A stretch of DNA of 64,000 nt. Source: Wurfbainia villosa (taxonomy: Eukaryota > Streptophyta > Magnoliopsida > Zingiberales > Zingiberaceae). This document shows positions 11,931 to 22,465 of this stretch, one piece after another. Every line of letters starts with the position of its first letter. Position 1 is the stretch's first letter. Location: NCBI GenBank assembly GCA_025175895.1, contig CM046004.1:45063359-45127358 (forward strand), given 5' to 3'. The notes under the pieces were generated by a model. That model worked only from the letters and a program-made list of their open reading frames with translations. It was not told the origin of the DNA and ran no database searches. Position numbers and translations under genes: made by a program.

Positions 11931-11940
11931 CCTTTTATAG
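11931..11940 (-). promoter_or_regulatory. TATA box of D1 left LTR (minus strand)
   Basis: Minus strand reads CTATAAAAGG. The sister LTR has the same box at 25763-25772. Confidence 0.55.
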
Positions 11941-12048
11941 CCTTTAAGCCCCTCATCGAATGGGTCTTCAACCAATAGGAATTGGGCACAAAACTCCTTG
12001 AAAAATGGTGATAAAGCTTGACACCTCGAGGCTGATATTTGACTATCG

Positions 12049-12165
12049 GTTGAACTGATTTCTTGGCTGGTTGAACTGATGGCTCAGCAATTGAACTGAT
12101 CCTTGGTCGGTTGAACTGATGGATTAGCAGTTGAACTGATTTTTGGCCGGTTGAACTAATTTTTA
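12049..12165 (-). repeat. GGTTGAACTGAT short tandem repeats in D LTR
   Basis: About six spaced copies of GGTTGAACTGAT or AGTTGAACTGAT at 20-21 bp steps. The same array is at 25877-25993 in the other D1 LTR. It lies upstream of the TATA box on the element strand. Confidence 0.85.
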
Positions 12166-12576
12166 GACTTTTCGACTGTAATAAAGAGTTAGCTCGAAAT
12201 ATAAGTGAATTCGACGACCACTTGCCATCCGATCGCAACATAGACCTTCCATGGGAAGTCTTGGTCGGATCATCGCCTAAGGATGTCCCCGTATGGAGGA
12301 CTCGACCTTACTTACGCTCACTCACATGAGCTTACCTCAACATTTACCTTTGAAGCCTTGCTTTCGATCTCCACCTGATTCCTTCGGCTCCCTCCGAAGT
12401 CCTCCCGGTGTCGCCCGACCACCGCGGCTTCCTCCGGGTGTCGCTAGCCTTTAGCTCCAGCTATAGCAATCTTCTGCACACTCGATTCAGCTCGTGAGAT
12501 AATGACATGAGCTTAACTTTGTATCATTTGCTATAATAAAAACTCAGGTTCGACTTAGGTGCCTACTGCACCAACA

Positions 12577-12592
12577 ATCTCCCCCTTTTTGA
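12577..12592 (-). other. Polypurine tract of D1
   Basis: Minus strand reads AAAAAGGGGGAGAT immediately before the LTR TG. It is identical to the tract of element E1 at 24034-24047. Confidence 0.85.
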
Positions 12593-13500
12593 TTTATGGC
12601 AAACCCACATACAAAGTTAAGTAAATAGAAAGCATGAAGAATAATGTGCATTAGAAACAAGAAATAAAGAAGATTAAGTTGGAGTAGTAAGGATTTTCTT
12701 CAAGTACTCCCCCTTGAGGAAACCTCCCCCTTGACCGAGGGTGAGTCTTGAAGAAAGACCTTAATCCTCCCCTTTGAGGGTTTCTTTAAGTAATTAACAT
12801 TACTTAAAGTTGGCCTTAGTAAAACGTTTAAGTTAAGAGTTCTTCTTAACTTTGCCCTTTCTCCCCCTTAAGTAAAACATTAAGGGCATAATAAAAAATA
12901 AGTAAAACGCTGACGTATTAAATAAGTTTAAGTTAAGACTTCTCTTAACTTTGCCTTTAATACGTTTTCAAAACTTAAAGTTAACTTTTGGTTTAAATAT
13001 ACAGTAAGAGTTAAGTTATCAAAACAAATTTTGACCCCTTAACTTTTGCCTTTTTCTCAACCTTTTGCCATATCCGAAAAGAGTGAGGGTGTGTGTGGAA
13101 AACAAAAAGAATTGTTAAATTTCATTTCCATGCATGTTCCAAATTATTTTGAAAATAATATACTGAAAATAAGTTCATCTATAAGATGTTCGACTCATAT
13201 TTGGCTTGATTGATATGAAAGATCAACCACCCGGTCGAGTCTTAGTATGTATGATTATACTCCGTGGTTCATAGCAATGCACTAGCTCTACATCCGAACT
13301 GTGAGTAAGGTCCTAACATCTCACGCCCATCTACGTGGCTAAGTACACAAACACATTAGTCCTATGTGTGTGAGATGTATTGGCTCCTTAAATCTATAGG
13401 TGCATGATATCTAAGGTATGTCCTATACTAGTTCCATAAAAATGAAACTTAAGAAATAGTAGTAAGAAAATATAATTTGCAAGTTCCTATTCTACTACAC
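12593..13500 (-). other. 3' untranslated region of D1; no gene
   Basis: AT-rich sequence between RNase H and the polypurine tract, with repeated 'taagttaag' and 'aacttttgcc' runs. D2 has the counterpart at 38640-39510. No coding frame seen. Confidence 0.6.
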
Positions 13501-14090
13501 ACATGCCCAATTTTCGCCTTAATAGACTAAATTCGGCCGTAGGGGTTTAGTAAATAGGTCCGCTAAGTTAGACTTTGATTCGACGATTCGAGTTGTATGG
13601 CTCTGGCCACATGTTCTCGAATGAAATGGTGTTTGACCTCTATATGTTTGGTCCTAGAGTGACATAACTGATTCTTTGAAAGATAAATTGAACAAATGTT
13701 ATCAACGATAAGTTTAGTATTAGAAAAGACAAACATAAAAACTCTGAGAGTGTGCTTCATCCAAAGAAGCAGTGAGACACACTCACACATCGCGATGAAA
13801 TCGACTTGATGGTAGATAAAGCAACACAATGTTGCTTCCATCGCACTAACTCACTAGACTCGAGCCGAGAAGTTGACAACAACCACTCGTGCTCTTTCTA
13901 TCGAGCTTACTACCTGCATTGTCCGAATCGGATTAGCCGCTAGTTCAACTCGTAGATCTAGGATACCAAATACCGACATTAAGTGTACCCTTTAGATATC
14001 TAAGGATACGCTTGACTAGAGTTAGGTGAGACTCCTTGGCACAGTTTGAAACCTCTGCACATACTTACTACAAATAAGATATCGTGTCGG
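13500..14090 (-). pseudogene. D1 RNase H, heavily decayed
   Basis: Only pieces read as RNase H. 13563-13841 gives LLWMKHTLRVF, a VDNICSIYLSKNQ piece that includes the catalytic Asp (usual form HxDN), and SRTKHIEVKHHFIREHV, in the usual order. The first catalytic Asp region and the TEAEY box are damaged by frameshifts. The D2 copy at 39514-40263 is intact and confirms the assignment. Confidence 0.75.
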
Positions 14091-14092
14091 AG

Positions 14093-14941
14093 CTAGGTAA
14101 AGGAGACTCCTATTATGCTCCTATAGTATTTTAAATCAATTGAATTTCCGATTACATCTTCTTCTATATTCACATTAGTTGCCATTGGGGTATTAATAAT
14201 TTTAGCGTCTTGCATTCCAAAGCGTTTAATAAATTCCCTAGTATATTTGCGTTGATGTAGGTATATTCCATCTTTAGTTTGTTTAATTTGTAGACCTAAA
14301 AAGAAACTTAACTCACCTACTAAATTCATTTCAAATTCACTTCCCATAAGTGAAATGAACTCATTTAGTAGGATTTAGTTGGTGGTTCCGAAAATAATAT
14401 CATCTACGTAGATTTGGGCTATGAATATGTCTTTACCTAAGGTTTTTACGAAAAGGGTTGGGTCAACTACACCTTGGTTAAAGCCTTTGGACTTAAGATA
14501 AATCGAAAGTCTCTCGTACCAAGCTCGAGGAGCTTGTTTAAGTCCATAAAGAGCTTTCTTTAACCTAAGGACATGATCGGGTTTGTCTAAACTTTCGAAA
14601 CCGGGGGGTTGACTAACATAAACTTCTTCTTTAATGTATCCATTTAAGAATGCAGATTTCACATCCATTTGAAACAACTTAAATCCTCGATGTGCTGCAT
14701 ATGCTAATAGCATTCGAATGAACTCTAATCTAGCTACTGGGGCATAGGTCTCGTCGTAATCTAAACATTCGACTTGACTAAACCCTTTAGCTACTAGTCT
14801 AGCTTTATTTCTAACTACTTCACCTCTATCATCAATTTTATTTCTAAACACCCACCTTGTTCTAATGATTGTTTTATCTTTAGGTGGTGGTACTAATTCC
14901 CATACTTCGTTCCTAGTGAATTGAGCCAACTCTTCTTGCAT
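14093..14941 (-). pseudogene. D1 reverse transcriptase
   Basis: One frame with a single stop between the palm and thumb (about 14372-14374). Motifs are VWELVPPPKDKTIIRTRW, KARLVAKGFSQVE, FQMDVKSAFLNG, YGLKQAPRAWY and a complete catalytic YVDD (14399-14410), then LGLQIKQTKDGIYLHQRKY. Reverse transcriptase copies element RNA in virus-like particles. The frame is nearly complete, but the stop and the broken neighbours make it inactive. Confidence 0.9.
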
Positions 14942-14950
14942 TGCAATAAT

Positions 14951-16121
14951 TCAATCGGGATCAAGAAGAGCTTGGTCAATAGTTTTGGGTTCAATTTTAG
15001 AAATCAAGGATATTTGACTAAGGTTTCTGTATGAGGCTCTAGTTCGAACTCCTAGACTTGGATCACCTATCACTTGGTCGATAGGATGATTCGTTTGAGT
15101 CCTAGTTGGATTTGGGTTTGAGTCTACAACTTGATCCATAGGATGACGTGTTTGAGTTCTAGTTTGGTTGGAGTCATCTATCACTTGGTCGATAGAGTGA
15201 CTTGGTTGACTTAGGTTAGGATTAACACTAGACCTGATCTCCGGATCAGAGTTAGGTCTAGTATGAGTCGGTTCGCTAATTGGGGTTGCCGGTGGTTTTG
15301 TAGGTTTGTGTCCTTCATCAAATACTACATTGATAGTCTCCTCGACTCTAAGGGTGTCGTGGTTATATACTCTATAAGCTCTGCTTGTAGTCGAGTATCC
15401 TAGAAATATTCCGGTCATGGTTTTGGATGTAAATTTCCCTAGGTAATCCTTAGTGTTTAGGATATGTACCTTACACCCAAATACCCTAAAGTACTTGATG
15501 TTAGGTATTTTATCATGATAAATCTCGTATGAGGTCTTAAGGTTCCTCTTTACCAAAAGGATTCTATTTTGGACATAGCATGTCGACTCACTGCTTCCGC
15601 CAAAACCTATCGGGTAGGTTATACATATTAACATTGTCCTAGTGGCTTCTTGTAGGGTTCTATTTTTGCTCTACTAGGCCATTTTGTTGTGGAGTTCTAG
15701 GCAAGAGAACCCACATGGTGGTATCCATTTAGGTTACTGCACTCAGAAACCTATGGTTTTCGAATTCACCACCATGATCAGTCCTAAGTCTTTTGATTTT
15801 AATGCTTTGTTGATTTTCTATTAATTTAAATAGATTGATTAATTGATCTAGGGTATCACTTTTGTGTTTGATTAACCTAACCCAAGTAAATCTAGAATAG
15901 TCATCAATTATGACTAAGCAGAATTTACTTCCGTTAAGTGACTTAGCTCCGTGTGAATCAAATAGATCCATGTGTAGGAGCTCAAGCACACTTTTGGTTC
16001 GTTCTTGACTAGTTAGTTGATGTTGTGTCCTAGATTGTTTTCCTTGTTGACAAGCATTACATATTTTATTATCCAAGTTATTGAGGTTAGGCAAACCTCT
16101 AACTAAGTCACTTTGACTCAT
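14951..16121 (-). pseudogene. D1 integrase
   Basis: The N-terminal half at 15729-16121 has ICNACQQGKQ (CxxC of the zinc finger), ELLHMDLFDSHG, VIIDDYSRFTWV (Asp) and RTDHGGEFE (Asp). After a frameshift near 15640-15730 the C-terminal half at 14951-15634 runs GCKVHILNTKDYLGKF, FLGYSTTSRAYRVYN and a Pro/Asn/Thr-rich linker into RT, ending at a TGA where D2 has Trp. The GAG-pre-integrase histidines upstream are altered (WNR, then stop, then LGH). Confidence 0.88.
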
Positions 16122-16154
16122 CTTGTGGATGAGTCTTGGGTGTGAGTGACCGAG

Positions 16155-16547
16155 TCATCGATTCCACAACCATGATTCCTCTTGCCGTGTCATAAGACAC
16201 TTAGTTGAGGAGTTAGTTAAGTTAATAGTGTAAATGTTGTTATTTCTAGTTCCCTTAAGAATTGTTTTAGAGGTTTCGTTTGTATTAATTACACATTCGT
16301 TTTCTAGAAATATGACCTTATAGTTATTATCACACAATTGGCTTACACTGAGAAGATTATATTGAAAATTTTCTACTAATAAAACGTTTTGAAAGACAAA
16401 ATTTGAGTTAAGCTCAATATCACCTGATCCGATGATTTTGAGCTTGCCGTTATTTCCAAAGGCTACCGATCCTTGTCGTTTGAATCGAAGCTTCAAAAAC
16501 TTGAGTTGATCCCCGGTCATGTGTCGGGAGCAACCACTGTCCAACAT
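16155..16547 (-). pseudogene. D1 aspartic protease and pre-integrase region
   Basis: Opens MLDSGCSRHMTGD, the Copia protease active site (DSG), followed by VAFGNNGKLKIIGSGDIELN and LLSVSQLCD. It is in frame with the integrase N-terminus but separated from it by a TGA. The true start is uncertain because pol is normally translated as part of a gag-pol product; see the gap at 16557-17139. Confidence 0.88.
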
Positions 16548-16556
16548 CCATTGATC

Positions 16557-17139
16557 CTACACGCAAGGTAGTTGGATCGGATATTGGATTTATTAAAAAT
16601 TGGTTGAAAATTATTAACCTAAATCATCTCACCCATGTCTACATGATCAAACATGTTAATCCTATATGTTCTTGTGAGATGACTTCCAATTTTAGTTGAA
16701 TTAATTTTAATGACTTAAACACTTGTCAACCTTGCGTTAGATTCAGATTTGACCTTAGGCTCATCAAGTCACCTTTTCAAGATCATGGCTTCCAGGTCGT
16801 GGCGAGGCACAGAGGCCTTCTTTGATCGGAACAACAACCACTTCCTTAGACAAAGCCATTTTCAAGAAAATAGAGACTTGACTCACCTAAGACCACTTCC
16901 TGGTCTAACTAGTCTAGGATACGGCGAGGTAGCTTCAGCTAGTTCCGCTCGGTCAAGTGCACCGAACTAGATACGCCTTATCTAGCCCGAATACACAAGA
17001 CTCCACTTTCCTAGCGTACTATCATCTCGCCGCATCCTTGTACTATGTTATCAAGTATTGACGAGTTATAGTCCTATCTAACCATTCTAAAAAGAAAAAT
17101 AAAAAACTAAGCATGCAATTTCTAAGTTAAAACACAAAC
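16557..17139 (-). other. Gap between D1 gag and protease: candidate intron
   Basis: About 583 nt closed in all element-strand frames, lying between gag (ending GPGGASTKF) and protease (starting DQWMLDSG). On the minus strand it begins GTTTGT and ends GTAG, and its removal keeps phase. D2 has the same gap at 42533-43126 with GT...AG ends. An unspliced spacer or an old insertion fixed in the family is the alternative. Confidence 0.4.
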
Positions 17140-18755
17140 AAATTTCGTACTAGCTCCCCCTGGACCGTTGAATCGATTCGGTCTCTCCACATAGTGGATT
17201 TGGTCCTTGGGAACCCAGTACTGGTTTGATCCTATGTTTGAAATTAAGGTGGTCTTAGGGACCCATGCTTGGACACGTTTTTTATGTCTACTTACGATTG
17301 ACATATACGACTTATTGGTCGTGTTTGAGCTAAACCCTAGCCCGACCTTGTTGTACACGGCCCTTTGCGATCCAAGTAGGAGGTCAAGTCCTTTGGATCC
17401 CAAAGTAAACCTTTCCAACGTATTCCTAAGATCTTCAACTTGACTTTTCAAGAATGAGTTCTCAACTTCGAGTTTTTCAACCTGAGTTGAGTCCTTCTCT
17501 TGAACTCGACTAGTCGAAGAGGTTAGGGAGACCTCGTGTTTGAGGAGTTAAACTTCCTCAACCAGGGTCTCGACCTTGGACTCGAACTTAGCTAACTTTC
17601 TATTTAAAAACTTAATTGCACTATAAAGTGTGGTAATAAGAGAGCGACTTACCTTGAGTTTATCTTTTGAACCGGATGCGTATCCGTGGCTTGTCTTGAA
17701 TAGTGCTTCACAGTCCGACTCATCTTCGGTTTCCGATTCAAGTTCCGGTTCTGACTCCATCTCCGATTCCACCGGTTTAGCCATAAGGACTCGATCGTTG
17801 TCTTCTTCCTCGGAAGCTTCTTCCCAAGTAGCGTTGAGTGCCTTTTTGTATTTTGGTGCCTTGCTCTTGAGTTTTGGGCATTCGGACTTATTGTGTCCAA
17901 ACCTGTTGCATTCATAACATCTTATTTTTGAACTTTTAGGCTTACCTTCATTGGGTCAAGTGACGGCTCATTTTCGGCCCTTGACTATCCTCCGAACTAG
18001 GTTGACTAGTTCGGCTTCCATTTCCGAGTCGACCTCCGAATCCGACTCATCCTCTTTTTCCTTCGGAGGTGGCTTGCTAGCGGTTTTCTTCTTTGAACCT
18101 GCAAATAAAGCTATACCTTTCTCGGGTTCCGAATTAGACTGCTCATGAAGTTCAAAATCAGAAAAAAGTTCATCTAATCTAAGTTTAGAAAGATCCTTGT
18201 ATACCTTGTAGGCATCGACCATGGATGCCCACAAGGTAGTCCTTGGAAAGGAGTTTAGGACATACCTTATAAGATCGCGGTTTTCGACCTTTTGCCCAAT
18301 TGCGTGTAGGTTGTTGACCATGTCCTGGACTCGAGCGTGAAGTTGCGTCGCGGACTCGTGTTCCTGCATTTTTAGGTTATATAGTTTATTGAATAGAAGA
18401 TCACGCTTACATACCTTGGCTTCATCGGTCCCTTCGTGTAGCTCTACTAGTTTTGTCCAAAGGTCCTTTGCGCTTATGAAGGGGCCAACGCAATTTAGCT
18501 CTTCCTTGGATAAGCCGCATTGGAGGATTTATGTTTCCTTGGCGTCGGCTTCGACTTGTCTTTTTTCGCAATGGTCCATTGATCATAATCCAAGGAGTCA
18601 CCCACTTCATTAGTCGGAAGTGTGAAACCCGTTTGGATTATGATCCACATCTCGATTTGGGTTTTAAGAAAGCATTCCATCCGACCCTTCCAATAACGGA
18701 AGTCATCTCCATTGTAAAACGGAGGTCGGACGGTGCTAAAACCCTAGAGATGGGC
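17140..18755 (-). pseudogene. gag: D1 gag (capsid, CCHC knuckle, acidic spacer)
   Basis: Starts near the minus-strand ATG at about 18755 (reading MAHL, then a stop), then PPFYNGDDFRYWKGRMECFLK, the SIRE-type gag start. 17968-18369 holds the UBN2 capsid part (LHARVQDMVNNL, SFPRTTLWASMVDAY) and an acidic Ser/Glu stretch. A CCHC knuckle, CYECNRFGHNKSEC, reads at about 17880-17925. 17548-17784 is acidic plus coiled coil. 17140-17451 ends with QYWVPKDQIHYVE. Several shifts separate the parts. Confidence 0.85.
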
Positions 18756-18965
18756 CATTAGAACAAAAGACACAAGGAGACGAAGACGAAGAAACTAGCA
18801 ACGACAAAAACACAAAAAAAAAGTACCAAGACTCAAGGCCTTGGATTAGTAGGAAAAGGAGAAAAAATAACAAAGTGAAATAAATCTGAAATAAACAGAA
18901 TTAAAAAAGAAAAAAATCTGTAAAATGGCTAGATTGGTGGTTTCACCAAATCTTAGCAACCCCCA

Positions 18966-18977
18966 GCTCTGATACCA
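18966..18977 (-). other. Primer-binding site of D1
   Basis: Minus strand reads TGGTATCAGAGC, 2 nt inside the 5' LTR end at 18980. It matches the 3' end of plant initiator Met-tRNA. Confidence 0.9.
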
Positions 18978-19286
18978 ATTGTTGGATCGAAGCGGATCGC
19001 TAGAGGGGGGTGAATAGCGATAAAACCTTTTTCTTTTCTTTTCATTTGTTAAAACTCGAGAGATAATTAATTGTAGCGGAAATGTAAATGTAAAGTAAAA
19101 AGAGACAAAGGAGTTTTACTTGGTTCATAGCCTTCAGCTACTACTCCAAGGCCCTAGCGGTCCTCGACCACGTACGGAGGGCAAAAATACTAAAGAACTC
19201 CTCCCCTTTAGAGGTAGGAGTTTAATTGATACAAGTAAAGCACAAAGCTTGAGGTAGAGGGACACTCCCCCTCTCCTCATTACGAT

Positions 19287-19291
19287 AAAAG
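19287..19291. other. Target-site duplication of E1, left copy
   Basis: AAAAG; its partner is at 25590-25594. The empty site in the other D1 LTR has a single AAAAG. Confidence 0.9.
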
Positions 19292-19348
19292 TGTTGGTGC
19301 AATCGGCCCAGCAGTACCTTGATGGTGTTTTGATGATAGACAAAACTC

Positions 19349-19720
19349 ATGACATGGGATTGTCATGGGAAAGTCCAACATGGTGTTAGCATGGAAAATC
19401 CAAGCATGGAGCTTGGTGTGGGAAAGTCCAACATGGTGTTGGCATGGAAAATCCAAGCATGGAGCTTGGTGTGGAAGTCCAAGGGGAAAGCCTTGGCATG
19501 GGAAAGTCCAAAGCATTGCGAAGCCGTGCGCTTGGTGCTTGTCATGGGAAATCCAAAGCATTGCGAAGCCGTGCGCTTGGTTCTTGGTGAGAAATGCATT
19601 GCGAAGCCGTGCGCTTGGTGCATTTGGGAAGTCTTGAGAACTTGGCAAGTTCACTAGGCTCGGGTCCTTGAGTCGGTGAAGGATGGCATTGCGAAGTCGT
19701 GCGCTTGGTGCATCCAAGGG
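19349..19720 (+). repeat. Tandem repeats in E1 LTR U3
   Basis: First block: alternating ATGGGAAAGTCCAACATGG and ATGGAAAATCCAAGCATGG type units, a compound step of about 60 bp. Second block: four copies of GCGAAGCCGTGCGCTTGG (the last mutated to GAAGTCGTGCGC). The same arrays are at 24105-24480 in the 3' LTR, and a diverged form lies in E2 at 37480-37830. Confidence 0.9.
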
Positions 19721-20345
19721 ACCACCGGACGGGGAGCGAATGGAGTGAGCCCAAAGGGAAGCATACTTCTAGGGCATGAGATGCGAAGGATGGCGCTATG
19801 GGTCGCGCTTGGCGCATCCGAGGGACGTAGGCCGAGGGAAGAGAGCTTTGGTGGGGAACTCCATGAGGGATAAGGTGGACTTGGCCAAGTGGCTAAGACT
19901 GAGTGTCGGAGGCTCAAACTTGATGTTTGAGGGTTTACCCGACGGTCGGATGCTCAAACAACTTGGTGTTTGAGGTTTTGCCCGACATCAGTCGACTGAC
20001 ATAGGTGCCGGTTCGACTGATCCAAGTCGACTAGAGTTCGACTGGTGTAAGGCTAGGGTTTTGTGCATGGCAGTCGACTGCCATAGACATGGCAGTCGAA
20101 TAAAGTCGATAAATGACCGCCGAGGGATGGCAATGATCGATGGGAGTGTCGCGAGCAACGCCCATAGCCGACCGGGCGCCGACTATCGGAGTCACCAAAT
20201 GATCGATGATGGGCATCATCACGACTTGTAGGTGATCCGCTTGGAACTTGTCCGACGTGGATCCGCCGCCAGAGACAACAACAGTGGGCAATGATCGGGC
20301 CTTTTGGTCGCCGATCGCTACATGCAAAAACAACTTGATGTAGGT

Positions 20346-20352
20346 TATAAAT
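20346..20352 (+). promoter_or_regulatory. TATA box of E1 5' LTR
   Basis: TATAAAT in GGTTATAAATGGAGCACG; the sister LTR has it at 25104-25110. It is the probable core promoter for the gag transcript. Confidence 0.6.
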
Positions 20353-20820
20353 GGAGCACGAGTTGGAGGATTTCGCCATGGTTTTTGTGGAGCTATTGGA
20401 GGGGAATTGCTGCTGCATTCCAGTCCTTCAAGAGCCAATCAAAGCAAGCAACAAGAAAGCGATCAAAGTAATTGTGTAAAAGTTCTCTTTTGTATTGTCT
20501 TTGTATTTCTATATTACATTGTAATTTCTTGTGAGAGGTTTCTCCACCTCCGACGTGTTGTCGAGAAGGAGTGTTATAGTTAGTGTCGTGCGCATAACTA
20601 GAGCTCGGTGAGCTCGTCCGTGGAGTAGGAACCATTCGGTTCTGAACCACGTATATCTTGTGTTGTGTGATTGTGTATTGTTAGCTTCATTATTATTGTT
20701 ATTCCGCTGTGCTAACGACAATCGTAGACAAGCAACGCAAGAAGAACGAACGAATTATGACATCCAACGAACGAGGGCTATTCACCCCCCTCTAGCCGGC
20801 TGTAATCAATCCCCTACAAG

Positions 20821-20832
20821 TGGTATCAGAGC
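20821..20832 (+). other. Primer-binding site of E1
   Basis: TGGTATCAGAGC, 2 nt after the 5' LTR; exact match to the plant initiator Met-tRNA type PBS and identical to D1's. Confidence 0.93.
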
Positions 20833-20875
20833 CGAGGTCGCTCTTCAAGGACTAACCGCCACGAGAGCACTACAA

Positions 20876-22465
20876 ATGGCCGGCTTCATCCATCCACCAA
20901 AATTCGATGGAGATTTTGCTTGGTGGAGGAAACGGATGGAGGTATATCTTGAAACCGATTTTGATTACATGATTATTATAGAAAACGGTTTTGAAATGCC
21001 TAGGGATAAGTACAACAAGCCAATTGAGAAGTCAAAATGGACCCAAGACCAAATCAAAGACTTCAAGACAAATCTCAAGGTAATCAAGTTGATTAGTGAT
21101 TTGTTGCCTAACACTATTTGGTCTAGATTGGGTGATTATAGGGATGCAAGGGAATTATGGAATAAGGTAATGAAATTCCAAGAAAATTCCCAATCGGCAC
21201 AAGTAGAGGAGAATACCGAAGAAGAAGCACCCACACCATTTGAAGATGTTGATGATTTGGTGGAGACCTCCACCTCTAGCATTGAGGGGGAGGAAAGGCA
21301 ATCTTCCATCCTGGAGCAAGAACAAGAAGCATCCACATCCGGGAGAAGTGAAGATCATGAAGAGGCCTCCACCACCTCCCTAGGTAACTCAAGTGTTATT
21401 ATTTTAAATAAAAATCACATAATATGCTTTGACTGTAGGGAGAAAGGGCACTACAAGAGTAAATTCCCTAAATTGGCTAAGAAGAAGGCATCGACACCAA
21501 AAGTCAACCCAAAGTCAAACAATGCCGGTGTTCCCAAAATCAAGAGCAAAGAGCACATTGTGTGCTTCAAATGCAATCAAAAGGGACACTACCGAAGCCA
21601 ATGCCCTAGGGGGAGGAAGAAAGGGCAAGAAGGTGCAATTCATGTAGGGGGAGCTCCTAAAGCTAACCCTAAGGTACATTTAGTTAATACACCTTTAATT
21701 CCTAAAGTCAAAAAGCATGCTAAAAATTATTTTAGTTCTCTTGCAATTATAAATGAAAAGCATGCTAGGAGAAACAATAAGGTCTATTGCTTAGGTGCTA
21801 AGCGTGTTAGTTTCTCTAAGGACAAACCTAGGACTCATAATTCTCGATCTATCCTACCTAGGAAATCAATTAGAAGAATTGAAGAGAATTTGGGTATTAA
21901 TCCCAAGAAATCTAGGCGTATGCCTAAGAAGAAAACCAACTCCGAAAAACCAAATGAAAATTCAAAATTGAGGAAATTGGAGTTAGAAAACCAAGTCTTG
22001 AGATCAAGACTTGAGAGAATGGAGAAAGCCCTTAGAATCATAGAAAATTCAATTCTAGGGTCAAATGTCCAAAAGTCAAGACCTAAGGTTCAAAAACGGT
22101 CTAAGGGCAAGGAAGGTTTGGGTGACAAACCTAAGCCCAAGAAGACTTATCATAATGTTTCATTTAATTATGGAACTATTTCTAGGTCTAGAAAAACCAA
22201 GGCTAATAGGGAAGCTATCCCTAAGTCTAGCCATGGTATGTGTTTAGTGGCTAACACCTCAAAGAAATCAAATGTAGCCACTAAGAAGGTGAATGGAGGA
22301 GTCACCTCTAGAGTTGACCTAGGAAAGACCCAAAAGACTATGGCTTCAAAGCCTAAAAGGGTCATTAGGAAGGTATCTAGGGAAGTTATCCCTAGGGAAT
22401 ACCTTATTAACCAAAGGAGCTCCAATAGATATTGGGTTCCTAAGAGCGTGATTGATTCACGCTAA
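20876..22465 (+). CDS. gag: Gag polyprotein of gag-only element E1 (529 aa)
   Basis: ATG at 20876 is the first one after the PBS and opens MAGFIHPPKFDGDFAWWRKR, the usual Copia gag start; the frame is open further upstream but only into the LTR. Capsid-like region about residues 1-110. Acidic Glu/Ser linker about 110-180. First knuckle CFDCREKGHYKSKF at 184-197 has Phe for the last Cys. Second knuckle CFKCNQKGHYRSQC at 230-243 is canonical CCHC. Coiled coil about 360-395, then a basic tail to SSNRYWVPKSV. It likely packages element RNA. No frameshift or stop; no pol follows. Confidence 0.88.
   Translation: MAGFIHPPKFDGDFAWWRKRMEVYLETDFDYMIIIENGFEMPRDKYNKPIEKSKWTQDQIKDFKTNLKVIKLISDLLPNTIWSRLGDYRDARELWNKVMKFQENSQSAQVEENTEEEAPTPFEDVDDLVETSTSSIEGEERQSSILEQEQEASTSGRSEDHEEASTTSLGNSSVIILNKNHIICFDCREKGHYKSKFPKLAKKKASTPKVNPKSNNAGVPKIKSKEHIVCFKCNQKGHYRSQCPRGRKKGQEGAIHVGGAPKANPKVHLVNTPLIPKVKKHAKNYFSSLAIINEKHARRNNKVYCLGAKRVSFSKDKPRTHNSRSILPRKSIRRIEENLGINPKKSRRMPKKKTNSEKPNENSKLRKLELENQVLRSRLERMEKALRIIENSILGSNVQKSRPKVQKRSKGKEGLGDKPKPKKTYHNVSFNYGTISRSRKTKANREAIPKSSHGMCLVANTSKKSNVATKKVNGGVTSRVDLGKTQKTMASKPKRVIRKVSREVIPREYLINQRSSNRYWVPKSVIDSR

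Larger units (their letters stand above)
9242..12576 (-). repeat. 3' LTR of D1 (split by solo LTR B)
   Basis: Plus-strand ends are TGTTGGATCGAAGCGG and CTGCACCAACA. The plus-strand motif GCTAGAGGGGGGTGAATAGC near its start reads as GCTATTCACCCCCCTCTAGC on the element strand, and is also at the 3' end of the E LTRs. No gene. Confidence 0.9.
19292..20818 (+). repeat. 5' LTR of E1
   Basis: Carries a tandem array in U3 (19349-19720), a TATA box at 20346-20352 and the end motif GCTATTCACCCCCCTCTAGC at about 20777-20796. Differs from the 3' LTR mainly in a patch at 20064-20335. Long open frames on both strands across the array are repeat artefacts. Confidence 0.9.

Noticed and set aside
16749..16970. 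73-codon antisense frame in the D1 gag-protease gap, also at 42726-42947 in D2
   Set aside because: Same length in both copies, but it is short, antisense to the element, and explained by general similarity of the two copies.
19280..19717. Open frames of up to 145 codons on both strands of the E1 LTR, repeated at 23946-24413
   Set aside because: They run through tandem repeats whose unit lengths keep several frames open; composition is repetitive and no domain is seen.
19349..19720. Possible CRISPR-like regular repeats in E1 LTR
   Set aside because: Repeats are adjacent and variable without unique spacers; plant nuclear context.
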